This document shows, one piece after another, positions 1 to 13,573 of a DNA stretch of 64,000 nucleotides. Positions within the stretch are counted from its first letter, which is position 1, and each line of letters starts with the position of its first letter. The notes under the pieces are model-generated. The model was given only the letters and a program-made list of their open reading frames with translations. It was not told the DNA's origin and made no database searches. Position numbers and translations under genes: made by a program. This DNA is from Gnetum montanum (Eukaryota > Streptophyta > Gnetopsida > Gnetales > Gnetaceae), in assembly GCA_015680685.1 (NCBI GenBank), contig MNCI01035320.1, positions 39,580 to 103,579 of the forward strand. Direction: 5' to 3'.

Positions 1-3000
1 TTGAGATGATGATTTTCTAGTGTCCATGCCTCTTGTGAATTTGTTGAGATTTTGATCCTAGTGGGAACCAATGTCAATGGCTCAGAATGCCTATTGTATG
101 TGAATCTTGGAATTTTGAGAGTGTTCCAATTCTCTCTCTCTTGGTATGCCTCATGATAAATTATTTTGTGTGAGTGTACCTAATTGACCCATCATGTTTT
201 GCATGATTGATCTCTACATGTATTATTAAGGTCTTTCTTTCTATGGTGTTGTGGGACTAATATTTCTCTATTATGTGATCATGCTTGATGGTTGTATATG
301 AGGATGATGTGTTGATCATATTCCTACTAACTCCTTTATTTTTGAGTTGTTGTCTCAACCTTGTAGGTAGCATAGGTACAAAGATATGGCTAGTGGTAAC
401 CTGAGTTTATGATGTGAGAACTATGTCTGTGGTGAAGATATGTGCTCTTGAGGCCTTCATGAATTGGTTACTTAGTTTTGGAATCCCAACATTGGGTTGT
501 AGATTTATCAGTACCCTTATTGTGGTGGAGTAGCTAGTAAATCATGATTTATATATCTCTCAATGTTGGGTGAGCACTAACAGAGGATGGTGGTCCATCC
601 TAGATCTTGTGAACATTGGATTTACAGATTGCATAAAATAGTATCCTTGGCCATGCCAGATACTAATGGCCTAGGAGTGGCTAATGCCTTGAAATCCCAC
701 TATGATGGGTGGTGGATTCTCATTTGGTGTCCTACATTTTTTGATCATTTCATTCATGTCCTAGTTCATTTTCTTTTGATGGTAGTCTTACAATGGATGT
801 TGTGTGATAATTGTTCATGTACATGCAGATACAAGAATAGGTTTTTCTTAGAATAGCATTGTGTAGCTTTGGTATTTCTCCTAGTGGCCTAAACCTTTTA
901 GCTTAAAATGGGCTAGGGTAGTTTGTCCTATAGCCTTCTAGGCCTAGGTAGCAATCCCAAATGTCTTGTATTATGCCCACTAAATTTATTCCTATCCTTG
1001 GGTGTGTAAGATTGTGATGTAATGTTGTGATGTATTCAATTTCTTTAGTTTATGTTATTTTCCTATGTTAATAAATTGTCCATTTATTGTAGGACTATGC
1101 CACACCTTGTAACAAGGCCAAACTTGATGTATGATGTTTTTCGTGTGCTCATCCTTGAAGCACCTTCTCTTTATGTTTGTAAGTAGTCCTTGTGCCTTGA
1201 TATGAGATCTTCTAAAATCCCTATGGTAAATCCTATTTTTGTAAATGGTGTCATAATGAGGAGGCTAGAGCATGTTCTTGCCCAAGGTGCTTTCAAAATG
1301 GTGCTTTGTGTTCTTGGTGATATTGCCATACCATGATGGTGTGTCCTTCAATGAACATTCTTAAGATAGGATAAGTTGTGGAACTCTTCCTTTTGGATTC
1401 CCTAACTAGAAAAAATCTTATTCAAAATTGATTGATGATGGAATGTAGCCTAAAATTAAAACAAATTGGTCTAATAAACTTGATCTTGATAGCAAGTGGT
1501 TGATGGTGACCAAGTGGGTTGCAATGGTAGAACAAATATTTAAATCCAAGGTGATGCTATCATGACTAGCTATGAGTTAGATTTGAGTTTTGGGTACTAG
1601 CACTTAGACTCCCTCTTCCATGGATGGATGTAATCTTTAAAGTAGTTTTTTCAAGCATTGGGATGGTTGTCCATCCTTGAAAAAATGGTGTTACAATTAT
1701 GCATACATTGATTTCTCTTAGAAGCCATACATGGTGGACTTGTATGTGCTAAAAAATACTTGAGCTTATGCTCTCATGATTGGGGGCTGATGCTAACTTT
1801 TTAGGCTATGATGTGTTCTTGTAACTGGGAACTTATTGTGCTCTTGTGGGCTATGTTATATAACCCCATCTCTCTAGTGTACTCTAGTATATTGTTGAAT
1901 TATGTTAGTGTCCTAACCTCTCTCGTGGGATAGCATGACTAAGCACTCTATTACTTGGTGATTCTATAGTCTTATGAGGGGTCATTCTCTATTTTGGAGG
2001 ATGTTTCTTCAGTTGCTGATAGATCGATGCAAGTTGAATTGAGATAGTTGTTCTTATAGTTGGGATTCAAATGTAGTTGATGTTTGGGACTTGTTCTAAG
2101 AAATAGTTCCATGTGCTTAAACTCTTGGGGCTTATTTTCAAAGATAGGATATTGTTACTGTAATTGAATTCATGAAATCTTCCTTGTGAGACCAAGCAAT
2201 TGATGTAGCCTTGATGTATATATATCTTCTCTTGTAAGCAATGTATGATCATATGTATTCTCTCTTAGTTTAGGGCTTCAGAGGAACTTCCTTGTTGGAG
2301 TTCCTTGGTAGACCTTCCTTATTGTAAATCCTTTGAGGATGAATCGTGAACTATTTTTAGTTGGTAGTTGATGATGGTCATGTCCATTTGTTATAGTTTC
2401 AAATTATCTTAAGGACCTAGTCCTCCTATGGGCAAACTATTCTTAATGACTCTCAAGTTCATTGAGTTGGGTTTGATGGTAATAGGTAATGGTGTGGCTT
2501 TGTGCACCAAAATTGGTGTAAATGGGATGGACTAGTATATATGAAATAAAAACCCAGACCTCCTATGGTGGAATGAAACTTCCTCTCTTTGAAATTTTAG
2601 GGGATGAACAATTTGGCTTTTCAAGTTGATCTTAAGTTGGAATTGAATGTGGGTAAGACCTATGAATCTATGTCTCCCCTCAATTGGTGGTAGTTTGACA
2701 AAATGATTATGCTAGATATATGGACTACTTGGGCATGTACCATGGCTACAGTGTAGTTGGGTTATTGTTCCTATTCATGGAAGGAATGTCACAGTGAAGA
2801 TCTTCCCTTCTAGTTGAAAAATATAATGAAAGGTTTTGATCATGAGTTATGGTTGTTCCTACCATGGTAGAAAAATTCATATTCTGGGAGCCTAGATGTT
2901 CCATAGAAAATTAATGATAGTGCTTGTCCTCTGAGGTGATTCTTGGACTAAGTATTCATAAAATGGTGCTTGTTTGATCTCTTAGAGTGATATTGACAAC

Positions 3001-4640
3001 TTATAAGATGCAAGTGCAACCAATCCTTTCCCATAAACTATACATAGTAGTTGTAATAGACCAAGTGGTAGTGGTTGGCATAAGACATGTGTTTGGATGA
3101 CTGTCTTGGGGCTAGCTACCCAACCCATCCTTCACTTGCTCAAGCACTCAAGCAAGCATTCTTAATCTTGGACAACCTCAAAGGATGCCAATGATAAACT
3201 AGCTTAGGATGCTTTGATAGCCTCTTGGAGATGTTTTCCAAATAAATTTTGGATCTTCTCTCTTTTAATAAATATGGGATAGTGTTGGTTGATGAAATGT
3301 GAAATGTGGTTCTAGTGCATCTATGGATGGCAAGGTTAGATTCAAGAGATTTGCCTTTGTATCTTATTTCTAAGAGAGTTCATGCTTGACTCCCCTTCTA
3401 CTAGCCTAAATAGATGTTGATGTGGGAAAAACAAAAGAAAATATATGCATGATATAGACATGGTAATCTAGTACATAGATGGCTAAACTAGTGAGACCCC
3501 ATGGGTCTTGATGACAAAAGTAAAACCTAGGGTTCTAACAAGCTTGAGTTGCTTGTAGAGACATGGATCTTTTAGATCATGTTCTCTCCCTTGGATATGA
3601 TTTTCCAAGCCCATCACCATGATGGAAAATGGTCCTAGTGAGTCCTCAGAATTGATGGAAAAAAATCAAGGGAATTGATGGATGTTGAGATGCCATTTAG
3701 AATGGAACTCAGTTGGACTTATGGAAGAAGAGCATAGCCTCCTACATAGGTATGGGTCTATTCAGGAAGATAACTCTCTAGACCTAATAAGGGATAGATC
3801 TAGGTAACACCTTAGAGACATTGGCACTTTGGGTTGGACTTACTCCTCTTGTCATAAAGTAGGAAACGTTTTTTGAATTCTCCAAGTGCCCTTTTGCATT
3901 TCATGCAAGTTCTTGGATGGAAAGATGTATCAGGTGTTGGGATTGGTAGCTTTATTCAAGCCTGTTATTTAGTAAATCCCTTTAGTGCTAAGCTTTTCCA
4001 TATAAGAGTTGTGTTTGTATATCATGAGTTTTTTTGCACATGGCATTAGGCCTCTCTCTTTATCATAGCTCTTTTATAGTCAAAAAAATATGGTTGTAGA
4101 GGTTGATTTTATTCATTAACATGGCAAAATGTTCAAGGAAATATTTTATAGAATCAAAATAGGTTTTAGAGCTTGATATCTATTTTTGATTTTATTCATT
4201 CACATGGCAAATTCTAAGCTAGATTAAAAGCTAAAAGTTGCATGTAATACTGATATGATAAAACTAAATGCAAGAGACATTGTAAAACGAAAAATAATTC
4301 CAGAGAAGAATATTGAGCTGAATTAAAATCTATTTAAGTACATGTGATGAAGATGGACTAATCTCGGTCCCACCAAGTCCTATATGTACAAAGCTGACAT
4401 AGTAGAACCATTTTGGGTGGCCTTTGTAGAATTGAAAAATGCTTCTAAAGGCTGATTTCAAATGAGTGCTTAATCTAGAAGCTAATGTGGTAGAGGGAGA
4501 AGCCATTAAAAGCATAATTTGGTGTAAAACTAAAAAATAGTTTTAATAGTCAATTCTACAAGTTGATGTGATAAGAAGAAACCATGGAAACAGAAGCTTG
4601 AACCTATGTAATTAAGCCAAGAAAGCTTAAAATACCCAAT
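1..4640. other. AT-rich intergenic sequence, nothing recognised
   Basis: No long open frame, transposase, RT, integrase or RNA-gene signature was seen on either strand. The short frames here have no recognisable motif and are frequently interrupted. It is probably old, decayed repeat DNA, but I could not assign a family. Confidence 0.5.
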
Positions 4641-4659
4641 AGATACTTTTAAGTAGTGT

Positions 4660-4850
4660 TTTATAATCTACAAAATCATCATAACTTAAATAGTTCATCC
4701 CTACATTAAAAGCATTATAATTTAGGCTAACTAGGAGTTTTTCAAGTAGGGTTTTTCAATTCACAAAATCCTGATAGCTTAAATGGTTTATCCTTCCAAT
4801 AGAAGCATTAGAATTTGAGGTAACTAGGAGTTGAGTCAACCCAACTTTTA
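4660..4850. repeat. Two degenerate 93-bp tandem units
   Basis: The phrase acaaaatcatcataactta at 4,670 recurs as acaaaatcctgatagctta at 4,763. It is followed in both copies by a similar stretch ending in ctaactaggagtt or gtaactaggagtt. The offset is 93 bp. The units directly precede the left end of element A. Confidence 0.6.
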
Positions 4851-4863
4851 TTAAAATCCTTAT

Positions 4864-5789
4864 TGATGCGCAACAAGGTACCCCTACATCCAACACTGAG
4901 AATTTATGCTGAATTTCGTTAAATTTCATGAACTTTATCATTTCTAGTGCATTAGTCTTCTAGGAAGTGAATCTTACCTTGAGGTTAATTGTTGTCTTAT
5001 AAACTACACTTATGATATACACTAGTATGGTTAAGTGTAATTGAGCCATATAATTTTTATTTTTTTGTATTTTTATGGTTTGATGTTTGAATGGAGATAA
5101 AATTAATTGGATTAACTAATTTAAACTAACTGATCAACTAGCATTTAACTAGTCCTAACATAAGAATCCGGTCCCACTTTTCATACATGTATTGAACCCA
5201 CGTATCCACTACTAGGTGACCAAGTGCTACACTACTGGGCATACCAAGTAATAATGCTATTGGGATTACCAAGTGAATACATGTTATGCTCAAAGTGGTC
5301 ATACTGATGTGTTTAATCTATGTTGCCTAATAGCTTCATTAACTTAATTATTAGAAACATTTAATAAATAATTGAAAGCATTAAATAAATCATTAAAAAC
5401 ATTAAATTCATAAACAAAATATTTAATCTATCCAAAGTGCTATAAGGTTTATAAGAAAGTGTGTCTTTATTACCACACACACTATTGTACATAGGTATAA
5501 CAATGCTCGAATAAAGATCCGTATACTTAATGACTCCTGCTATAGGCCCTTGGGGGAAAAGTCTAACTTTCAAGTGGAAAGTTTATAAGAGCTTCACTGC
5601 AACTACAATATCTATTGTCATAAATGCTACTGGTGAATGCATATTTATAGCTAACTACAAACACTGCATTGGTAGGGCCATGTTAACTCATGATATGATG
5701 CATCAACTAGACCCCATCGACAAGACCCAATCAATGAGGTCATGTCAACGAAGCTTCATCGACACAGCCAATAGAACTACAACTCACAA
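4864..5789 (-). repeat. 3' LTR of element A
   Basis: The segment aligns with the 5' LTR of B (57,458-58,409), including the shared phrase gtcttctaggaagtgaa. It is more distantly related to the LTRs at 29,861, 36,436 and 62,494. The left end starts TGATG and the right end (tcacaa) corresponds to TCATCA of the related LTRs, directly followed by a polypurine tract. The U5 part has repeats of the type ctactgggnnnaccaagt at 5,205-5,275. The boundary comes from comparison with relatives and could shift by a few bases. Confidence 0.75.
5641..5651 (-). promoter_or_regulatory. TATA box in the LTR of A
   Basis: On the minus strand the sequence reads GCTATAAATAT. It sits about 140 bp inside the LTR's 5' side, as in B, E and the 62-kb LTR. 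Upstream of it (5,680-5,775 on the plus strand) are repeated words such as catcgac and gatgcatc. Confidence 0.55.
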
Positions 5790-5801
5790 TACCCCCATGA
5801 C
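5790..5801 (-). other. Polypurine tract of element A
   Basis: On the minus strand the sequence reads CATGGGGGTA directly before the LTR. The equivalent place in element E (30,701-30,710) reads CGTGGAGGTA. It would prime plus-strand DNA synthesis. Confidence 0.6.
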
Positions 5802-6036
5802 TGAATGAAAACTGGTCATCAAGTTCTTTACAAAATTGGGAAGGTATGGGATTATTAACTGATCTTTCAAAAATAAAATAGACTAACTAACTTTCACAAA
5901 AAAGTGGAATTCCTGAGTGTACGGATCAACACATTACAAAAAATGGTGGTGTTCAGGAACAAAATTGAACACCATGACATGACTCTTCATAATTGGATAG
6001 CACGTTCCTTGATGGCATGAAGTGTGCTTGAGAAAA

Positions 6037-8854
6037 TTAAATGGTCTCAAGTGGTGGTGGCTCCTGAGGTTCTAGGGGACCTTGAATAGCATTATGCATG
6101 GGTGGTGGTTGAGGTGGCTACGGTTGTCCTACTATTGTTGCAACTTTAAGCAGGAGGTGAAAAGCATTTAATAGTGCCTTTATTTTATCCTTCTTACTTC
6201 TAGGATTATGCACCATCCATGTAGCTTTGTTGATGTGGGTTGGAATAGGAACATCCTAGGGACATGGAATTGCTAAAAATAACTCCTTTGTGTTGATGAA
6301 CTAGGAAGTAAATTGTTTTCATTTAATGCTGAATGCTCTAAATGTATCCTTTAGCTCCTAGTAATCATTCATCTACTTGGCTAGGTTCTTAGCAATTGAT
6401 TATTGATCTCTAAATCTTGCTCTAAGAACTTCGAATTTAGCATTTATAGTCTCAAGATTCTACTTGGTGTCTTTGTGGTGCTTGAACTCAACCTCATATA
6501 ACAAATATAAGCTAGCCACTTATTTCTCTAATTCTGACACCGATCGTCTAGTAGTCAGCATTACCAGGTTTGCATAACGAAGATTGGCCAACTCCATGTA
6601 CTATATCATTGCTTCAATTTGCAACTCCTTTAAGTGGATCTCCACTTTGTTGTAGGTGTCGATCCCATCAACGATGGGTTGCTAGACTTCTCTTTCCTAT
6701 TGGCATTATTGGAGGAATTCATTCATTTTTTTCTTCACCATATAAATATGTTTTTCATTAACTTCCTTCTGCAAGCCAACTTGATCTCTGTTATGATTTT
6801 TCACTTTCTCGAATTTGAGGGCCTCATTCTTCCAAGTAGTAATATCGATTCCAAACTTTTGGTGCAAGGCACACACTTCCTTCATTGAAAAATTTTAATT
6901 TTATAAGGTCAATCTCCTTAATTCAATGTTTACCTTGGCAAGCTACTCCTGTTGTTGATGAATAAATTCCTACATTTGGTCCTTCTAAGCATCAACATTG
7001 CATAAGGGATGATTATGTGTAGTTAGGGTCTCATTCTCCTACTGCATTTGTGCTATGTCCTTCTAAATTGAGTTCATTTTTACTTCAACTATGGACTAGT
7101 AAAAGATGGCCATAACTAGCTCCTTCTCAACCTTCTAGAATCATTCTTGAAGTTGTATGAAATCTTCATCTCTTGTTACTATTAGGCTAAGGATTGTAAG
7201 ATCAGCAAGTTTGGCACATATAGCAACCTTTGTAGCCAAGCATTTATTTCATTCTAGAGCCATTTCAAGTTTCCCCTCCAAAATGATGCATTTTCCCCTT
7301 GCATTCAGTAGCTTTAACTAGGTTGTAGTGATGTCTTCTAGAAAATCAAAGATATTCAAAATTAGTTGGCTGGTTCCCACCACTTGTTCCAGCAATTCTT
7401 CATGCTAGGCTACATTTAACTTTCTGTTGATCATGCCTATGGATTTATGCATGTCTTGAAGTGTAGATACATCTAGTATAGATGTCATTGGTGCATTTAG
7501 TGCTTCAGTGACATAGTCAACAACAACTTCAGCCACTATCTCCTACCCTTGGTGCTACATCACTAGGATAGTTTCCCCTTCACCTTCCTCAAAATGCATC
7601 AAGAAAGTGGTAGCATTCCTAGATATTTCTAGGAATAAATGGTGTTGCGATAAAAAACATTATCACCCCTCAAGCTTTGGGATCCAACCTCATAGACAAC
7701 TATGTTCATTGGGTAGAGAAACTTGGTCCACCCCTTTCCATTTGGCTAATTTTTCGAGCCACCTCATTAAGGTTACTCATCATTGGTTGATATACAAATG
7801 GATTTTTCCCACTCATTCCTACACATTGCTCTTGTCACTCAAGAGCTACTTTCAAATTTTGCATAGATGCTTAATGGCTACATGGGCCTCCAACATTGTT
7901 TCTTAAGTGGGTGGTGGTGGTAGATACTCCTCTTCTTGGATCTCACTAGCATATTCTCTTTAATGATCTTAGATGATGAGACCAAAGGAGTATGCCTAAG
8001 TGTATCAATGGAGTAGAAAATAATTCCTATCCTTTTGTAGATTTTTCGGATGAGGCATGGAAAGGGCATGGTTTTTCTTCAACATTAGTTGTCTTTGAAA
8101 TGCTTCTTGATCTCCAAGTAGAGCAATTGTGCAAGGTTGATGAGAAATTTCCTGCTTAGAGTGGCACATGCTTAGGCGGAGAAAGTGGTCACCTTGCTTG
8201 GCCTCATTGTTGGATTGAGATGATAAGCTAAAATTTTGAAATAGATTCACTCCACCAGTGTGAGCACACTGTACTCCTTATGGTAAACCCCATAGAATTA
8301 TTGGGTTCACTCCTTCTTGGCCTTATGATCATCTTGCATTGATAGTTCTACTAGCTATGTTCTAATGTCAGGCAACCCAAGTACCTATGTGATAGCTTTT
8401 GTTGAGTAGGATACTTGAATATCCTTGATTTTGATAATGGACCCTAGCCTTCTATTGTTCTAGAAGAGGTATATCTCTCCCATATACCATTCCCCACTAG
8501 ATGTGATTATTGGCCACATGGGAGAGGTTTGCAATTGAGTTTTGACATTTTCTGGAGCTTTCTCAAGGAATGACCCAAAGTTGATCTCGTGAATGATTGA
8601 CCATTGGATTTCTTGGGACCTAATAATGTCAAGGTAGGCTTGAGTCAAAGTACCTTCAAGTCTTCTCCTCATTGTGATTATTCTATAGGTACTTCTTCTT
8701 CTAGAATCTATCAAACAAATTGCACTTCAGGCTCCTCATGAAGAGGTCTCATTGCATGGGTTACCTATGGTAGTTCTTGGACTTGTTCCTATTGGCCCCT
8801 TTCAATTTAGGCCATTTCTCTTGTGGTTAAGAGGGTTCTCATTCCTATAGCCAT
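6037..8854 (-). pseudogene. Third ORF of element A, downstream of pol
   Basis: This is a broken frame of roughly 940 codons in the same orientation as pol, between the integrase and the 3' LTR. It is real because its translation is conserved with 47,590-50,270 in element B. Both end in a Pro/Glu-rich tail (LEPQEPPPLETI here, SEPQEPPLPRTF in B), preceded by a shared block around KxLLNxFHL. The N-terminal half has segments such as RPSKVTTF and MPFPCLIRKIYKRIG, which recall the putative plant transposon protein domain found in plant retroelements. The C-terminal half is charged and coiled-coil-like. The start is taken at the in-frame ATG at 8,854. The position matches the extra (env-like) ORF of Athila elements, but I see no clear signal peptide or membrane segment. 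Function is unknown. Confidence 0.65.
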
Positions 8855-11250
8855 TTTATTTTTGGTGCCATCTATAATCACAATAAGATCATGAGTTAGC
8901 AATCATTGTATAACTTAAAGCAATTAGGATACCTTTATCTTGTAAGGATAGTTACACTTGGCTAAGTTGTGATTATGGCTTATTTGATCACTCCAATCAT
9001 TATTTTATTCATGTGTTATTGTTAATAAATCATCTCAAAGATTTTTGGAAGGATTAACTATTTAAAAAGTTGATGTTCATATGTGGTTAAGGTTATTAAC
9101 CCTTTGGGAGAGTTAGAAAAATTTCAAAAAAATTTCATTGCTTTTTCATCAGAAACCTTAAGGTTTGCAGCCCCCACAACAAAGATCTTACCTTTGGTAA
9201 GTGAAGGTTGACGAACAGAGTGATTTGAATAAATGGTAGGAAAGTTAAGGGCACTAAAAGATTTTGGGCTCTAAAAAATTACAAAAAAGTCCCTGTGTTA
9301 TGAGGAAATTACAAAAACTTTCTAAGTTCATGATGGTATATATAGGATTTTTATGCTACATTGATAAGGCTTAGTTGATTGGGCCTCATCAACAAGGGAG
9401 GCTACATCTTCAAGGACTTGATGACATAGCCTTTGACCACTATAGATGATCGTTGACTTTGGTAAAACTTGCAAAATACAAAGAATTTTTAAATGAGATT
9501 AGGGTCAAATGAAAGATCAAAAAGGCCAAGAATAATATGAAAAAATAAGAGTATGTCGAAGTACATAAATTTGAAAAATGGAGAAAATTGATTTAGGAGA
9601 TGAATGAAATAATAGATTAAGGAGCACTAAGTGGAATACATAATAGAATATGCGAAAGATAGGATTGTGGTAATGTTAAAGATAAGGAACCTTGACTAAT
9701 TAAGCTAAGAGCTATGCAAGTGGGTCCTCCCCATAGTAGGCTCATGCCCTTGTTGCCCTTGCATAACCTCAACCAAGTCCCTGGGTCCCATAGTCAATTT
9801 AATGATCATGAAAAGTTAAGGACCAACCATAAGGAATCTATTCAAGAATTCCAACACATCAGACCAAGACATAGAGAAGAACATAGAAGTTTCTAGCGAG
9901 GTGAGCTATGGTGGCATGGGTGGATGATAGAGAAGGTGGAATGAAGTTCCAAATTAAGGTTCTAAGAAGTTCCTTATGGAATTTGTGTTTAAAATAACCT
10001 AGGAAGTTTCATCTTCAGTGCAAAATAGAACCATCCACTTTTAGTGCCTTACATCTCCACTCTAAGACCAATCCACCCACACGCAACACAAGAGTGTTTC
10101 CACAAGACAACCACCATTCCATAAGGAGAAGAAAAGAGAGAAGTAGGAAGTGAGAGAGGAACTTTAAAAGGAGACTTTTAAACAAAGGTGCATGTCTTTC
10201 TAGTCCCATAACTAGTGCTTGTAGCCCGTTTATTTGTTCAAGAGACGTGCTTTAAATTTCCAATATTTTTTTAAATGGAAACCGCACCATGCAAGGACTT
10301 ATTCATTTATTGTGTTTAAGGGATGTGGTTTGAATTTCCATCAATTTTTTTTCTTGAATTTTTTGATGGGAACCACACCATGCAAAGACTTATTTGACTT
10401 CCTATTAGTGATTGGTATGGAATAGTAAGAAGTCCATGAAAAACACTCAAGAATTTGAGAAAGTAGAAGAGTACAAAGAGTATTGGGTCCCCTTGAAGTC
10501 ACACCCTTTACAAACCTTTGAATCCTTCCTAATTCTGGAACTACCAAGGTCACCAATTGATTAAACATCTTCTTCAATGGAAGGGATCTCAAATTCCTAG
10601 AACAAGGAAAACCATAGAGTTTATTGGATGGGTAGATGATGTGAACTTACTGACTGTTCCATGAGAAATAAACCATGTCAAAGCCATTAGACATCAGAAT
10701 TCAAAAATAGAAACCAAACATCAACAATCACAACATTAATCAAAAACCATCATTAGTAAATAGCAACAACAACACTATGTCCTATGGCAATAAAGTAATT
10801 TTATTAGCAAAAATGAGGAAATATCACACTTAAATAAAAAAAATTAAAATATATTAAAGAGTGTAAAATAATTAAGAAAGAGTCAAAGGTTCTACTGATG
10901 GTATAAAATTAGAAGAATTTGAAAATTCAAAATTTTGTAAAATAGATAACTTGTAAAAACAAAAATGTGGAAAATAAAAAGGTAGAAAAGTTGAGAAGCC
11001 ATATGGGTTGTTAGTATGGATGGCCATATCCCCCAAAATTGAGTTGAAAGGAGGAGATCTAAAAAATGGAACATGGTTTTCCATTTGTCAAGGTGTTAGT
11101 TGCACTAGCCTATCTTGGTTCAAGGAGAGGTTTTACTTGTTGGATGTTGAACAACTACTTTTTATTTGGGCTTTTAGGTTTGTAGATTAACATGGCCCTA
11201 GAGAGAAAGGTTTGATCAATTATATAAGGTCCCTCCCACAATGTTTTGAA
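8855..11250 (-). other. Non-coding spacer between integrase and third ORF in A
   Basis: This stretch of about 2.4 kb has no conserved reading frame. It is collinear with 50,300-52,450 in B and partly with 32,900-34,250 in E. Shared landmarks include gcaagtgggtcctcccc at 9,717 and a block around ccccttgaagtcacaccct at 10,490. Its conservation across three copies suggests a leader for the third ORF or a packaging region. Confidence 0.55.
9335..9346 (-). promoter_or_regulatory. Internal TATA box before the third ORF of A
   Basis: On the minus strand the sequence reads CCTATATATACC. It lies about 480 bp upstream of the third ORF's ATG. Just upstream (9,352-9,440 on the plus strand) are repeated words: ttgataag, ttgattggg, catcaacaagg and cttgatgac. 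Element B has the same arrangement at 50,725. An internal promoter for the third ORF is an inference. Confidence 0.4.
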
Positions 11251-12260
11251 TTTTAGCTTTTGGGGTACATGTGTGGGGTTCTAGTAGAGGACCTTATCTC
11301 ATGGTTGAAGTTTTACTTTTCTAATTCTGAGGTCATGACATTGCTTACTAAATGCCTTATGCATCTCATTCAAAGATAGGGCCACTAATCGATTTTCATC
11401 TAGCACATTCAGGTTGATTAATCTTTTTTTTTTGTGCAAGACATAGGTCAAGATTTGGATCATAGGCTATTGAGAGTGTATGGAGCTCAGATTAGATCAA
11501 GAGCGTTGGAATTTTTTTGCACACCAACTCATAAAGAGAATAGCCAATAGGAATTTTTCACATTAAATGATAAGCCCAAAGAGCATCATTAAGTTTTGTG
11601 CTTAATCTTTCTTATATATGCTAATAGTACATGTTAATATTTTTTTGATCTCCTAGTTGGTTACCTCTACTTGACCATTGGCTTGGGGTTGATAAGGTGT
11701 TGTTAATTTATGTTCAACCCCCAAGTGTTGCATTAATTTCTAAAAGTGGCACCTATGAAATGAGTTCCATTGTTAAAAATTAGTGAAAATGGCACTCCAA
11801 ACCTATTCAAAATATTTTGTTATATAAATTTAGTAGAAGTGGATGATGTACAATCAATAACGGCTACTACTTCTACCCATTTTGTGTAGTAGTTAACTGC
11901 TACAATAATATATGCCTTTCCATTGGACATGGGTGTGAGGGGACCCATGAAGTCAATGCCCCATATGTCAAAAGATTCCAGTGGTTGAATCCACTATTGA
12001 GGACCTTCCATCCAAGCGGCCATCCCCCCATCTCATTGATAACATTCACAAGACTTGACAAACTGGTGGGCATACCTAAAGATTTTAGGCCAATAGTATC
12101 CTGCCATCAATATTTTTATGATTATGCATCTGCCTACATAGTGGCCTTTGCAAGGGCCTTTGTGAGCATCTTGGAGAACACACAATTGATCTTTGTCAGG
12201 GACATACCAACGAATTAGGCCATGGGCACATACCTTATAGAGATGTCCATTGATTTTCAT
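11250..12260 (-). pseudogene. Integrase of element A
   Basis: The zinc-binding H2C2 domain is at 12,033-12,260: His residues, a GHYVG segment, AGYYWP, and a CECYQ end. The catalytic core follows to about 11,300. The third catalytic residue is kept in the motif NGQVEVTN, near 11,680, which is followed directly by a stop. It belongs to the Ty3/gypsy integrase family, which inserts the cDNA into chromosomal DNA. Several stops and frameshifts make it non-functional. It lies directly downstream of RNase H on the minus strand, as expected. Confidence 0.75.
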
Positions 12261-12289
12261 AAAGTATTTAGCTTGATGAAGAAATTATT

Positions 12290-13311
12290 ACTTCTATCTA
12301 AAGTCAAGATCCTCTGACATCTCATAAGTAAGAAGATAAGTGAGGATGCCATTGTATCATGTTGTTTCTACGAGCATTTGTTCACTTATTGATATAATAA
12401 AGAGGAGTTCATCTGGAAACTAATTAGACAGTGGTCTATCCTCCTCTTTATTATCCCATATTAAGTGAGAGAGGTGGTTATTGACCACATTCTCAGTCCC
12501 TTTTCAATCTACCATCATGAGATTGAATTCCTATAAGATCACGAGCCACCATATGACATGAGGGCTCATTGTTTGCTTGTTCATGAGAAAGTGGATTGCA
12601 CTGTGGTCCATGTGTACAAATACGTTGTAACCAAGCAATAGTGCATGAACTTTTAAATAGCGTACACCACTGCCATTAACTCCTTTTTTGTGGTGGTGTA
12701 ATTTAACTATGCTCCCACTATGCTTTAGCTCACATAGTGGGTGTAGTATGGGTGTTTCTTATTGTCCATTTGCATAAGCACTAATTCCAAGGCATAGTTG
12801 GATGCATTCATCATGATGTGGAGGGGTCTAGACCAATCTAGTACTCATAGGATTACTCTTTCTACAAGTTTCTCTTTTAACTGTTGGAATGCATGTTCAC
12901 ATTCCTTAGTCTAGGTGAAGGGTGCATCTTTCTTTGTAAGCTCTACCAATGACTTTGTCATCTTAGAGAAATTCTTTATGAATCATCAGTAGTAGCTAGT
13001 GTGTCCAAGGAATGATTGAACATATTTGATGGTCTTTGGTTGACATGTTATTCCTTATATGATTCTTATCTTTTCTAGGTCTACCTCAATCCCTTTTTGC
13101 AAAATTCGATGCCCTAGCACAATGCCTTCTTAGACCATGAGATGGCTCTTTTGCTAGTTGAGCTGCAAGTCTATTTCAACACATCTCTTCAATACTTACT
13201 CTAGGAGGTCCAAGGCTTGCTCAAATATAGCTCCATAGGTGGAAAAGTCATCCATGAAGACTTCAACACCACTACTAATCTACTATTGGAAAATACTAAG
13301 GACCAAACATT
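12290..13311 (-). pseudogene. RT C-terminal part and RNase H of element A
   Basis: Read on the minus strand from 13,311, the sequence contains the RT catalytic box VFMDDFSTYG at about 13,245-13,275 with both Asp residues present. It continues through the RT thumb and RNase H to the integrase. The upstream part of the same RT lies at 14,926-15,300, beyond an inserted LINE. The collinear copy in B is 53,600-54,590. Many stops are present. Confidence 0.7.
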
Positions 13312-13573
13312 NNNNNNNNNNNNNNNNNNNNNNNNNNNNNNNNNNNNNNNNNNNNNNNNNNNNNNNNNNNNNNNNNNNNNNNNNNNNNNNNNNNNNNNNN
13401 NNNNNNNNNNNNNNNNNNNNNNNNNNNNNNNNNNNNNNNNNNNNNNNNNNNNNNNNNNNNNNNNNNNNNNNNNNNNNNNNNNNNNNNNNNNNNNNNNNNN
13501 NNNNNNNNNNNNNNNNNNNNNNNNNNNNNNNNNNNNNNNNNNNNNNNNNNNNNNNNNNNNNNNNNNNNNNNNN
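13312..13573. other. Assembly gap of 262 N
   Basis: This is unknown sequence. By comparison with element B, it should contain the 3' end and poly(A) tail of the inserted LINE, and the target-site duplication. Confidence 0.95.

Noticed and set aside
587-856. 89-codon plus-strand frame near the left end
   Set aside because: No motif, no homologous copy in the window and no splice or promoter support.
4330-4515. 61-codon minus-strand frame rich in Ser
   Set aside because: Short, isolated and without motif.
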